Source: Anaeromyxobacter dehalogenans 2CP-C (lineage in GTDB: Bacteria; Myxococcota; Myxococcia; Myxococcales; Anaeromyxobacteraceae). From it: DNA of 64,000 bases. Position 1 is the stretch's first letter, and the number at the start of each line of letters is the position of its first letter. The notes beneath the pieces are model-generated. The model saw nothing but the letters and a program-made list of their open reading frames with translations. It ran no database searches and had not been told where the DNA came from. The stretch spans positions 4,066,001 through 4,130,000 of the forward strand of contig NC_007760.1 of assembly GCF_000013385.1 (NCBI RefSeq). Reading direction: 5' to 3'. A program made the translations under genes and the position numbers. Positions 17,037 through 24,662 of this stretch are shown here, piece by piece.

Positions 17037-17933
17037 TCAGCGCTTCCCAACCAGGCGCACCTCGAGGCGGACGAACGAACCCGAGTCGTCTTCGGGGCGC
17101 ACTGAGAGCTCCCGAAACTGCTTCAGGAGAGCCAACAGACGTTCTTCCTCGCGCAGGATGCGCGCACGATGGCGCTCGATCAGTCGCGCCTTGTCCTCGT
17201 CCTCGAGGATGGCTTCTTGTTCGAGGCGAACCCGTTCCGCTTCGACAAGCGATTCAGCATTGGCAAGAACTCCGGCGAGCGGCTCTTCGAGCTGCCGGGC
17301 CGCATGAGCTAGCCTGTGAAAGGCGCTCGGTGGGACGCGGGAACCGGTCGAGTCCGTCGATAGCCCGTTGGCCGCGCTCAGGAAGGCGACGGTCTCTACC
17401 ACTGGTGCATCGGCCGCTTCGACCAAGTCGAGGACTCTCTGGATCGCAGGGGCGAGCTGCGTCAGGTCTTCCGCAGGCACTGGCGCTTGGATGTTCTCAC
17501 ACATGTCCGCAAGTCCTCGCACGCCGACCAGTGCGTCGGTCGCCGCAGCGCGGGTCTTGGTCGCCCGATTCTTCTCGAGTTGTCTCTCGACGTACTCTTC
17601 CCGAGCGCGCTGCTCGAACATGGCCAGGCGCTCTCGTCGCCATTCGCAGTCTGCTATGGCAAAGACGAGTCGGGCTTCTCCATGTGTTCTCGGGCCGATG
17701 CTGACCCGCATCTGCTCGACAACGCTTTGATAGTCACACAGGCTTTCGGAGCGTAGGAGCGCTGCTCGAGCTGACAGCGCATGACGGGTGCGGTTCATCG
17801 CGGACGTCGCCCGTCCTTCCGCGGTTCGGGGCCCCGAACTCCTCGAGCCGTTGGAGCGGCTTGCCTGAACCTGCGCATCGTTTCGAGACGGAGTCGGAGC
17901 AGTCGATGACGGTTGCGTGCTGGAAACGAGCAT
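17037..17933 (-). CDS. Hypothetical protein with SRSNG...GPRTAEG motif
   Basis: This 298-aa protein is taken from ATG 17933; the frame is open further upstream, but those 61 residues look non-coding. The N-terminal segment SRSNGSRSSGPRTAEGRATS followed by AMNRTRHALSARAALL matches a motif known from many short hypothetical proteins (SxNAxxSxGPxTxEGKaxSxxNaxrHGL). It continues with a predicted helical domain (FAIADCEWRRERLAMFEQRA) and a long C-terminal coiled region rich in E and R (240-285). The function of that family is unknown to me. It diverges from the EcsC-family gene across 222 bp. Confidence 0.65.
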   Translation of the reverse strand: MLVSSTQPSSTAPTPSRNDAQVQASRSNGSRSSGPRTAEGRATSAMNRTRHALSARAALLRSESLCDYQSVVEQMRVSIGPRTHGEARLVFAIADCEWRRERLAMFEQRAREEYVERQLEKNRATKTRAAATDALVGVRGLADMCENIQAPVPAEDLTQLAPAIQRVLDLVEAADAPVVETVAFLSAANGLSTDSTGSRVPPSAFHRLAHAARQLEEPLAGVLANAESLVEAERVRLEQEAILEDEDKARLIERHRARILREEERLLALLKQFRELSVRPEDDSGSFVRLEVRLVGKR

Positions 17934-18155
17934 GGCTCGAGTGTGGAGCGGGCACTCATGGGTGGGAAGGAGAAACCAAGCCTTGGTGTCCTCGCCGTTG
18001 GGAACCATCGACATGCGGCGTGCGCCGGCTGTGTGCGATGGCCTCAGCGCCCGGCGGACCGCAGACCCGTCAAGACATGGCTTCACGTGTCGACACCATG
18101 TCCGGAAGACCGACATAGTGGTGCGCTCAAACCACCACCTACTGGGGGAGGCGAC

Positions 18156-18962
18156 ATGGAGAGAGCGGATCTGGAGGAACTTCGCCGAGCGAGGGCCCTC
18201 CTAGAATACCCAGGTCTGGCGATCAAGATCGCTAACTACGTAGGCAAGCCAGTCGACTGGGGTCTGGCCAAAGTGCCGAAAGGAGCCCAGGAAATCGTTG
18301 TCTCGGCGACAAAGAAGTCCATGGAGTCGGCGCTCGAGGTCGTGCTCCATACTCTGAATGGCGAACTGGAGCGGAAGCCGAACAACTGGGGACACAGGTT
18401 AGCCGCCATGGGAACCGGAGCAGTGGGTGGCGCGTTTGGTCTGGCTGCACTGCCGATCGAGTTACCCATCTCGACCATGGTGATGCTTCGCTCTGTGGCT
18501 GACCACGCGCGAGCGCAAGGCGAGGATCTGGCTCATCCGGAGACGCGAATGAACTGCCTTGCAGTGTTCGCTCTCGGGGGCTCGAAGGGGTCGGACGACG
18601 CCGCGGGATTGGGGTACTTCGCCGTCAGGGCAGCGCTCGCACGATCTGTCGCAAAGGCAGCCGAGTACATCGCCGGGCGTATGGCCGGCGAGGTGGCCGC
18701 CGACAAGACGGCCCCCGTTCTCGCTCGCCTGGTCTCCACCGTCGCAGCCCGTTACGCACCGCAGGTCGCAGAGAAGGTGGCGGTGCAGTCGATTCCCGTG
18801 GTTGGTGCTCTTGGTGGGGCCGCCATCAACACGCTCTTCATCAACCATTTTCAGGACATGGCGTGGGGACACTTCACAGTGAGACGGTTGGAGCGACGAT
18901 ACGGTGCCGAGGCGGTTCGCCGATTCTACGAGTCGATCGAGAGCCCATCGCCGGCTGCTTAG
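18156..18962 (+). CDS. EcsC family protein
   Basis: The 268-aa protein starts at ATG 18156 with GGGAGG five bases upstream; the longer frame upstream lacks a ribosome site. EcsC-family features are visible throughout: WGLAKVPKGAQEIVVSATKK, AMGTGAVGGAFGLAALPIEL, ISTMVMLRSVADHARAQGED, CLAVFALGGSK, and a C-terminal FINHFQDMAWGHFTVRRLER. The Gly/Ala-rich segments are likely membrane-associating. The family's biochemical role is poorly defined. Its 3' end overlaps, on the opposite strand, a small gene that follows the HNH gene. Confidence 0.85.
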   Translation: MERADLEELRRARALLEYPGLAIKIANYVGKPVDWGLAKVPKGAQEIVVSATKKSMESALEVVLHTLNGELERKPNNWGHRLAAMGTGAVGGAFGLAALPIELPISTMVMLRSVADHARAQGEDLAHPETRMNCLAVFALGGSKGSDDAAGLGYFAVRAALARSVAKAAEYIAGRMAGEVAADKTAPVLARLVSTVAARYAPQVAEKVAVQSIPVVGALGGAAINTLFINHFQDMAWGHFTVRRLERRYGAEAVRRFYESIESPSPAA

Positions 18963-19155
18963 GCGGCCAGAATTCGCTCGGACAACTAGGCGGGGGAAGT
19001 AACACGCTGCCCCGGAACTTCTCAGCCCCGGCACCGCCCTCAGCATCGGCAGCATCTCCCTCACTCTTCTCTTCGCGCTCAAGAAGCGCTCGGCGATATG
19101 CATTTTCGGTTGGACGACCCGACAAGTTCAGCGAACCGACCCGAGGCTTCCACAT
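18874..19155 (-). CDS. Small protein coupled to HNH gene (93 aa)
   Basis: ATG 19155 shares one base with the stop of the upstream HNH gene (TGATG), and GGGAGG lies inside that gene's end about 7 bases before it. The peptide begins MWKPRVGSLNLSGRPTENAY and continues RRALLEREEKSEGDAADAEG; the last third is Pro/Arg-rich. No family is recognised. Its last 89 bases lie antisense to the EcsC-family gene. The coupling and start signals argue for translation. The overlap and odd tail argue for caution. Confidence 0.45.
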   Translation of the reverse strand: MWKPRVGSLNLSGRPTENAYRRALLEREEKSEGDAADAEGGAGAEKFRGSVLLPPPSCPSEFWPPKQPAMGSRSTRRIGEPPRHRIVAPTVSL

Positions 19156-20246
19156 CACAGGCCCTCCCAGTATTCCCAGCACAGGATGCCGAGGTCGACT
19201 TCACTCCACTCCCGACCATCTTGATCGACGAGACGGCGTCCGCTCTCGACGTGTCTCCGCCAGAATCCGCTGGGCACCAGCCCTTGAGACGCCGGTAGGG
19301 ACGCGGGCGGTACGGGCGCGGACGCCAGCGGCGGAGATGAACACGGCTCCTGGTGTATGCGCGCCCCCGCCTTCTTCACCTTCACCTTCACCGGATCCCA
19401 GAAGCCCCGTGCCACCGGAAGCCGCTCGTACTTGCAGAGTGTCTTGAGCGCCTCGTGGACGCGAGGAGTCCTGCGCATGCGATCGAACACGGGCTGGGAC
19501 ATCACTGGAATCGTTTCTGGCAGGTTCTCGTTGAGATCTCCCGCTGCCTCTTCCATGTCGAAAGTGTGTTTCCCGGTCCGGTGCAGCCGGAGGAGATACA
19601 CGTACGCCGCCTCGGCGACGGAGCATGCGCGCGTGATGGGGCGGATGCCGGCCCTCTTGACGTCCTTGTCGAGGAAGCTCTTCGAGCGGTCGCGGGGCGG
19701 GATGCGCGTGTTCGACCCGAGAGGCCACGCCAGGTCCCGAAGACGGTCGTAGTTCGCCTCCAGCGCCATCTTCAGTGCGAGGTCCATCTGGCGATCTGTG
19801 AACGCAGCCGGGGGTGAGGTCGTGCCCTCCCGTTTCTCGAGTTCGCGAATGACCTCTTCCGACACTGGCCGAAGACCGCCCCGCGCGTGCGGCCGCCAGA
19901 GCGCACTGATCTCCGGCGAGTCCTCATTCGCCTTCAGCTCTGTGTTGCGATGAGTAGCCCGATGCGCTCGCCGCGAGAGGAGTTCCAGATTCTCGATTCG
20001 AGCGTTCCGGGTATTCCCGTCCCGGTGATGGACCTCCCAGTTCCAGGGGATCGGTCCCTTGAAGAACGCATACGCATGGACGTGAAGCCAGGCGAAGAAC
20101 AGACCCGACTCCGTCACGAGGACCGGATACTGGCTTTTGAACTTCTTCTCGTCGATCACGACGCGCAGACGTCGGGAGAGAATGTTCTTCAGATGCTCTC
20201 GCGACACCTTCACTCCGTAGTCGATGATCTCGTAAGGCAGTGCCAT
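19155..20246 (-). CDS. HNH endonuclease family protein
   Basis: The 363-aa protein is taken from ATG 20246, which has GGAGG six bases upstream; a TTG four codons earlier overlaps that site. Residues 35-110 carry an HNH_3-type domain as found in homing-type nucleases: YPVLVTESGLFFAWLHVHAY, then WEVHHRDGNTRNARIENLEL, then RRAHRATH. The VHHRDGN block holds the catalytic and metal His. The remaining 250 residues are unassigned and include SFLDKDVKRAGIRPITRACS. It may be a mobile HNH gene or part of an immunity locus. It is divergent from the 20,708 gene pair. Confidence 0.8.
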   Translation of the reverse strand: MALPYEIIDYGVKVSREHLKNILSRRLRVVIDEKKFKSQYPVLVTESGLFFAWLHVHAYAFFKGPIPWNWEVHHRDGNTRNARIENLELLSRRAHRATHRNTELKANEDSPEISALWRPHARGGLRPVSEEVIRELEKREGTTSPPAAFTDRQMDLALKMALEANYDRLRDLAWPLGSNTRIPPRDRSKSFLDKDVKRAGIRPITRACSVAEAAYVYLLRLHRTGKHTFDMEEAAGDLNENLPETIPVMSQPVFDRMRRTPRVHEALKTLCKYERLPVARGFWDPVKVKVKKAGARIHQEPCSSPPLASAPVPPASLPASQGLVPSGFWRRHVESGRRLVDQDGREWSEVDLGILCWEYWEGL

Positions 20247-20707
20247 CGCTTCCTCCAAGAACGGGCAAGACCTGGCGGGAAGGACCGGCAGGGCAGAAAT
20301 CGATGCTGTTAAGCATCATGTCGACTCCTGGACGCATGAGGTCCTTCCCGCCCTGTGCTTCCCAGGACGAGATCCCCTGGCTTGCGCGAGGGGTGGTGAT
20401 CACTTGCGCGGTGGGGGACGGCACCGACTGCCCGCCGAGCTGGACCATGCTGCGCCGCTCGTTCCGCCACGCGCTCGTGCTGAGCGCTCCATCGCCGGGG
20501 GAGGTCCCGGAGCACCGGCAGCGCATCCACGCCGCTTCCTCGCGCTCCTCGATGCGAGGCGAGACATGGCGTACCATCGACGGGTGGGGAGTTTCGTCAG
20601 CAGCCGGCGTCTTAGCGGGCCCCGGGGAGAAACGCCTGCCGAGTGCCCTCTTCGTCGGTCAGCCTCGCCGATCGCGTATCGTCCATGGAGAACACACGGG
20701 GGCGTCC
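20247..20707. other. Gene-free divergent spacer (about 460 bp)
   Basis: This lies between the leftward HNH gene and the rightward 149-aa gene. The plus frame is open through it, but the translation (Arg/Pro/Ser-rich, no hydrophobic core) does not look like protein. The palindrome GATGCTTAAGCATC is almost present as GATGCTGTTAAGCATC near 20,309, a small inverted repeat that could be an operator. Promoters for both directions are expected here but are not clear. Confidence 0.4.
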
Positions 20708-21157
20708 ATGACGAGTCGCTGGCTCGAGAATCCGGAAGACCGGCTCATCCAGCTGCTCCAATATATGGAAGACGAACTCCCGCACTTCTTCTCCGGTACA
20801 TCGGGACCGGTGAAGCTCCGCGACTGGAGAAGCGGCTTCTGCATCGCCACGATCTGGGCTCCGTTTGCTCCGCAGTTCTCGGACCTGTTCTTCGAGGCGC
20901 TGAAGCAGGCCTCTTCTCAAGATGCGGAGTCGAGACGCGAGACAGCCACACGGGTGGCTCTTGGTCGGGCGCTTGGCGAAGAGAATCCGTTCTGGGTCGG
21001 CGATGTCGAACTCGAACCCCTCGCGGAAGAGCCCTCCAGCATGAGCAACTGCCCGCGGGATGCGCTCTTCGAGGTCTGGCTATTCGGAAGGCCGTCAGCC
21101 GCCGCGCGCGGTCGAAGGCGGACTCAACTGCCGGCGGGAAGAAGACACGCCGGATGA
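20708..21157 (+). CDS. Hypothetical protein (149 aa)
   Basis: The peptide begins MTSRWLENPEDRLIQLLQYM and contains FFSGTSGPVKLRDWRSGFCI, then FAPQFSDLFFEALKQASSQD. It looks globular for about 130 residues and ends in a basic tail (RGRRRTQLPAGRRH). No family is recognised. Its stop overlaps the next ATG (ATGA at 21,154), so the pair is translationally coupled. The start is the only ATG that gives protein-like sequence from residue one, but its ribosome site is weak. Confidence 0.6.
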   Translation: MTSRWLENPEDRLIQLLQYMEDELPHFFSGTSGPVKLRDWRSGFCIATIWAPFAPQFSDLFFEALKQASSQDAESRRETATRVALGRALGEENPFWVGDVELEPLAEEPSSMSNCPRDALFEVWLFGRPSAAARGRRRTQLPAGRRHAG

Positions 21158-21456
21158 AAGACGGCCTGGAGACGAGCGAGAAGGCAGTCGGCGGCAGGCG
21201 GGGGTACGTGTTCAGGACTCCGGACTTCTACGAGATGAGCTGGGGGCAGTGGCTCAAGAACCCCGAGCACCAAGAGCTCATGAGCTTCGTGGAAGGCCTC
21301 GAGACGCACTCTCTCGATGACGCAACCGCGTTCGCCACGCTGCTGAAGACGAATGGTTTCACGACCTGTAGTGGCAGCGACTTCGATGCGGCCTCCGTGA
21401 GGCGTCTGGACGTCTCCCGAGAACTTCTTCGCGGAAACTCCAAGCCGACGTTCTGA
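21154..21456 (+). CDS. Hypothetical protein (100 aa), coupled
   Basis: It starts at ATG 21154 inside the stop of the preceding gene (ATGA overlap). The peptide reads MKDGLETSEKAVGGRRGYVF, then RTPDFYEMSWGQWLKNPEHQ, with a WLKNPE element that echoes WLENPE near the start of its upstream partner. It looks globular and soluble. No family is recognised. The shared W-L-x-N-P-E motif suggests that the two coupled proteins are related or bind the same partner. Confidence 0.6.
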   Translation: MKDGLETSEKAVGGRRGYVFRTPDFYEMSWGQWLKNPEHQELMSFVEGLETHSLDDATAFATLLKTNGFTTCSGSDFDAASVRRLDVSRELLRGNSKPTF

Positions 21457-21541
21457 CTAAACCCTCCAGGCGCGTGTGCTCTGCTCCACGCATGTCCCCC
21501 TACGCATCGTGGCGTACCGAGGGACGGCCTGGAGGGCATCA

Positions 21542-21802
21542 GTGAACGACGGTCTAGACACGCTCCGGAGCGCTGGACCCGCCGCATCATCCGCAAGCTG
21601 TTGCGACGGTTGTGATGCGAGCCCCGCGGTCACCGTCTCGGAGGCTGCGCGACTCCTCCGTCTGGATCCGAGGACCGTTCGCTCGATGCTCCGCGCTGGC
21701 GATCTCGACGGGAACCAGAAGGGCCATGCCATCCGCATCAGTCGATCCTCCGTCCTAGAATGGCTCCGCGGCAAGCGTCGCGTCCCGCGCTCCAAGAGGT
21801 GA
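21542..21802 (+). CDS. Excisionase-like helix-turn-helix protein
   Basis: The 86-aa protein is taken from GTG 21542, which has GGAGG six bases upstream; the frame is open further up. Residues 28-80 form a MerR/excisionase-type HTH (HTH_17): AVTVSEAARLLRLDPRTVRS, then MLRAGDLDGNQKGHAIRISR, then SSVLEWLRG. Such proteins bind att DNA or promoters next to integrase genes. It ends 4 bp before the integrase ATG, so it is probably coexpressed with it and acts as recombination directionality factor or regulator. Confidence 0.8.
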   Translation: MNDGLDTLRSAGPAASSASCCDGCDASPAVTVSEAARLLRLDPRTVRSMLRAGDLDGNQKGHAIRISRSSVLEWLRGKRRVPRSKR

Positions 21803-21806
21803 TTCG

Positions 21807-22940
21807 ATGAGCGTGAGGCGCATGAAGCGCCGCGACCCGAGGACGGGCGCGGTGACGGAGAGGTGGTTCGTGGACGTGGACTTCGAGCTGGCCGACGGCA
21901 AGCGCGAGCGCGTCCGCAAGGTGTCGCCCGTGCAGACCAGGCGCGGCGCCGAGGAGTTCGAGCGGCAGGTCAGGCAGGCGCTGCTCGACGGCTCCTGGTT
22001 CAAGCCCGCCGAGGAGGTGAAGGAGGTCCCGATCTTCGACGGCTTCAAGGATCGGTTCCTCACGTACAGCGAGGTGAACAACTAGCCGAGCACCGTCTAC
22101 GCGAAGCGGTGGATGCTCAAGACGCACCTGTCGCCCTTCTTCGGCAAGAAGAAGCTTATCGACATCGGCCCGGCGGAGATCGAGGAATTCAAGGCGAAGA
22201 AGCTGGCCGAGGGACAGTCGAAGAAGTCGATCAACAACCACCTCGCGGCGCTCAGGAAGCTGCTGAACCTCGCCGTCGAGTGGGAGGTGATCCCCCGCGC
22301 GCCGAAGGTGAAGGGCTTCAGGGCGAAGACCGAGTACATCACCGAGGAGCAGTTCCTCACCTTCGACGAGGCGGAGCGGCTCGTGCACGCCGCGGCGCCG
22401 GAGTGGCGGACCTTCATCATCACCGCCCTCAAGACCGGCCTCCGCGTCGGCGAGCTCCTCGCGCTCAAGTGGGAGGACCTGGACCTCGTCGCGGGTCAGC
22501 TCGTCGTCCGCCGCACCCTCTGGCACAAGCAGGAGGGGCCGCCCAAGGGCGGCCGAAACCGGAAGGTACCGCTCTCGGACGAGGCCATCGCCGTGCTCAA
22601 GGCGCACCGACACCTCAAGGGCACCTACGTCTTCTGCGAGGCGGACGGCCGGCGGCTGACCCACAGCCGGGTGAAGGACGTGGTGCCCTCGACGTGCCGC
22701 AGGGCGCAGCTCGCGAAGCGGCTCACGACGCACGGGCTCAGGCACACGTTCGCCAGCCACCTCGTCATGCGCGGCGTGTCGCTCATGGCCGTGAAGGAAC
22801 TGCTGGGCCACGAAAGCATCGAGATGCCGCTCCGGTACTCGCACCTCTCGCCGGACGTGAAGCGGGACGCCGTGAAGCTGCTCGACGCGCCGTCGTCAGT
22901 CGCCAACGGCAACCTGACGGCAACGGAGCCGGCCCGCTGA
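21807..22940 (+). pseudogene. Tyrosine integrase interrupted by amber codon
   Basis: One continuous frame of 378 codons carries a phage-type integrase, broken by TAG at 22083-22085 (codon 93). Before the stop lies the arm-binding N-terminus (RGAEEFERQVRQALLDGSWF). After it comes the core-binding domain (KAKKLAEGQSKKSINNHLAA) and the full catalytic domain: TGLRVGELLALKWEDL (Arg), THGLRHTFASHLVMRG (His-x-x-Arg), LLGHESIEMPLRYSHLSPD (His and Tyr). The stop replaces what is probably an AAG lysine (NNKPSTVY). An internal ATG at 22113 could start a 275-aa protein lacking the arm-binding part. The gene abuts the tRNA-Gly 3' end, the expected site of integration. Confidence 0.88.
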
Positions 22941-22956
22941 GGGCCGAAACGAAGAA

Positions 22957-22985
22957 CCCCCGGCAACTCGGGGAGTTGCCGGGGG
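22957..22985 (-). terminator. Rho-independent terminator for tRNA-Gly
   Basis: A perfect 13-bp stem (CCCCCGGCAACTC pairing with GAGTTGCCGGGGG) has a 3-nt loop. On the minus strand it is followed by TTCTTCGTTT, so it ends transcripts leaving the tRNA gene 5 bp away. It also lies 16 bp past the integrase stop and may act on both strands. Confidence 0.8.
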
Positions 22986-22990
22986 CAAGA

Positions 22991-23065
22991 TGGAGCGGGA
23001 AAAGGGATTTGAACCCTCGACCCTCGCCTTGGCAAGGCGATGCTCTACCACTGAGCTATTCCCGC
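22991..23065 (-). tRNA. tRNA-Gly (anticodon GCC)
   Basis: The 75-nt gene reads on the minus strand GCGGGAATAGCTCAGTGGTA, with D-loop, an anticodon stem TCGCC/GGCGA around loop TTGCCAA (anticodon GCC), a T-arm ending GGTTCAAATCC, and acceptor strand CCCGC plus discriminator T and encoded CCA. All four stems pair. Its 3' end faces the integrase gene, so it is the probable attachment site of the island. The gene itself is intact. The matching partial copy (the other att site) is not in the window. Confidence 0.97.
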
Positions 23066-23088
23066 AAGAAGGCTCGCGAAGGTGGAGG

Positions 23089-23118
23089 TTTATAGAGGGA
23101 CCGCCCGAGGGGTGTCAA
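23089..23118 (-). promoter_or_regulatory. Sigma-70-type promoter of tRNA-Gly
   Basis: On the minus strand, TTGACA (23,118-23,113) and TATAAA (23,094-23,089) are separated by 18 bp and lie about 24 bp before the tRNA 5' end. These near-consensus boxes stand out in very GC-rich DNA. Confidence 0.8.
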
Positions 23119-23148
23119 GCGGGTTTCAGCAGGCTGCGAACACACCGT

Positions 23149-23175
23149 CACCGCGGCCCTCCGAGGGCCGCGGTG
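23149..23175. repeat. Perfect inverted repeat between tRNA and heptosyltransferase
   Basis: CACCGCGGCCCT, a 3-nt loop CCG, then AGGGCCGCGGTG form a perfect 12-bp stem. It lies between the divergent tRNA promoter and the heptosyltransferase start, 16 bp before that GTG. No T tract follows on either strand, so an operator or mRNA hairpin is more likely than a terminator. Confidence 0.5.
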
Positions 23176-23190
23176 TATCATCCGCGCCCC

Positions 23191-24399
23191 GTGTCGGACC
23201 CGGTCATCGCCCCCTCGCCCTCCCCCGTCCCGCCTCCCCCGCCGGCTCCGCCGCGCGGGTTCTTCGCGCGCCTCCGCAAGCGCCGCGAGGACGCGCGGCG
23301 GCAGGCGCAGGTGGGCGGCGGACGGCAGCGCGGGCCGGTGGCGGACCTCTTTCGTTCGGCGGGCCGGGCCCTGGCGCTGACGCTCGCGAACCTGGTCCTG
23401 CCCCGACCGCGGGCGCCGATGCCGGCGCCGGAGACCATCCGCCGCCTGCTCGTCATCCGCGTGGACGAGCGGGTGGGCAACCAGCTCCTCACCACCCCGC
23501 TCCTCCGCGCGCTGAAGCTGGGCCTGCCGGACGCCGAGCTGCACCTGCTCGCGCCGAAGCAGGGGCTCCTCGTCGCCTCGCCGCACGTGGACCGGTTCCA
23601 CCTCTGGCAGAAGCGCGACGCGTTCCGGGCGCCGCTGCGTCAGCTGGGGCAGCTGCGTGCGCTCCGGCGCGAGCGCTTCGACCTGGTCATCGAGGCGGGG
23701 CACTGGTCGGCCTGGTCCCTCACCTCCTCCATCCTCGCCCGCCTGCTGGGCGGCCGGCGCGCCAGCATCGGGCACGACCGCGGCGATGCGGCGCGCTTCC
23801 TCTCCCACCCGGTGCCGCACGATCCGGCGAGCGTGGCGGAGGTCCCGGCGAAGCTGGAGCTGCTGGCGCCGCTGGGGCTGCCGGCGCGCGGCCTGGAGCT
23901 GGAGACGGGGCTGGGGCGCGACCTCGCCGCCGCCGACGCGGCGCTGGCGGCGGCGGGCGTGTCGGGCCCGTTCGCGCTGCTGAACCCGGGCGCGCGCCTG
24001 GCGGACCGGCGCTGGCCGGCGGAGTCCTACGCGGCGGTGGCGCGGGGGCTCTCCGAGCGCGGCCTCCGCGTGCTGGTGGTCTGGGGCCCCGGCGAGGAGG
24101 GGCTGGCGGCGGCCATCGTGGAGGGCTCGGGCGCGCGGCTGGCGCCGCCGACCGACCTCGACAGGCTCGCGGGCCTGATGCGGCGGGCGCGCCTGGTGGT
24201 CTCGAACAACAGCGGGCCGATGCACCTCGCGGTCGCGGTGGGCGCGCCGACGGTGGGCGTGTTCTTCCGCGGCGACTCGGTGCGCTGGGGGCACGGGATC
24301 CCGGCGTTCGCGGCGGCGGAGGTGCGGGGCGACGCGGAGGCGCCGGCGGTGCTGGCGGCGTGCGACCGGGTGCTGTCGATCGGCGCTGGTCGCGCCTGA
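23191..24399 (+). CDS. Glycosyltransferase family 9 (ADP-heptose:LPS heptosyltransferase-like)
   Basis: The 402-aa protein belongs to GT9, which adds heptose to lipid A core in lipopolysaccharide. A Pro-rich, basic N-terminus precedes the first Rossmann domain (IRRLLVIRVDERVGNQLLTT, then PLLRALKLGLPDAELHLLAP). The second domain holds ALLNPGARLADRRWPAESYA and the donor-binding block RRARLVVSNNSGPMHLAVAV, then GAPTVGVFF. The family's D/TGPMH motif appears as NSGPMH. The start is uncertain: GTG 23191 has no clear ribosome site, but upstream sequence belongs to the divergent tRNA. No other LPS genes are adjacent. Confidence 0.85.
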   Translation: MSDPVIAPSPSPVPPPPPAPPRGFFARLRKRREDARRQAQVGGGRQRGPVADLFRSAGRALALTLANLVLPRPRAPMPAPETIRRLLVIRVDERVGNQLLTTPLLRALKLGLPDAELHLLAPKQGLLVASPHVDRFHLWQKRDAFRAPLRQLGQLRALRRERFDLVIEAGHWSAWSLTSSILARLLGGRRASIGHDRGDAARFLSHPVPHDPASVAEVPAKLELLAPLGLPARGLELETGLGRDLAAADAALAAAGVSGPFALLNPGARLADRRWPAESYAAVARGLSERGLRVLVVWGPGEEGLAAAIVEGSGARLAPPTDLDRLAGLMRRARLVVSNNSGPMHLAVAVGAPTVGVFFRGDSVRWGHGIPAFAAAEVRGDAEAPAVLAACDRVLSIGAGRA

Positions 24400-24400
24400 C

Positions 24401-24583
24401 GTCCCTCGAGTCCGGTCCCTCGACTCCGGTCCCTCGACTCCGGTCGCGCCTGACGGCGCGACCTACGCTCGGGATGAGCGGGTTACGCTCAGGATGAGCG
24501 GCCGACGCTCGGGATGAGCGGGCTACGCTCGGGATGAGCGAGGCTGACGTTCGGGATGAGCGGGCAATGCTCGGGATGAGCGG
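24401..24583. repeat. Locally amplified REP-like element
   Basis: Three parts are visible. First, three 14-bp direct repeats of GTCCCTCGACTCCG (24,401-24,442, one with a single change). Second, a perfect 8-bp hairpin GTCGCGCC-TGAC-GGCGCGAC (24,443-24,462). Third, six imperfect copies of a roughly 20-bp unit CTACGCTCGGGATGAGCGGG (24,463-24,583). Read on the other strand, the two repeat types equal the two flanks of the single-copy REP-like element at 24,611-24,661. The array lies between convergent genes. Confidence 0.8.
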
Positions 24584-24610
24584 GGGGTGCACGCGGGAGC
24601 GAACCAGGTG

Positions 24611-24661
24611 GCCCGCTCACCCTGAGCGTAGCGACCGCCGCGCGGTCGCGGAGTCGAAGGG
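24611..24661. repeat. REP-like palindromic element, single copy
   Basis: The left flank CCCGCTCACCCTGAGCGTAG is followed by a perfect hairpin (GCGACCGC-CGC-GCGGTCGC, 24,631-24,649) and the right flank GGAGTCGAAGGG. It lies in inverted orientation to the amplified element just left of it, so the two form a BIME-like pair. It abuts the pgsA stop codon and may also act as its terminator. Confidence 0.75.
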
Positions 24662-24662
24662 C

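Noticed and set aside
20240-20707. N-terminal extension of the 149-aa gene by 156 codons
   Set aside because: The extension has no hydrophobic core, overlaps the divergent HNH gene's start, and lacks a ribosome site.
22083-22085. Programmed readthrough or pyrrolysine at the integrase TAG
   Set aside because: No recoding signal is evident and a single A-to-T change from a lysine codon explains it; other island genes are broken too.
24463-24583. Possible CRISPR array (six short repeats)
   Set aside because: The units are about 20 bp, directly adjacent without unique spacers, degenerate, and match the flank of a REP-like element; no cas genes are near.
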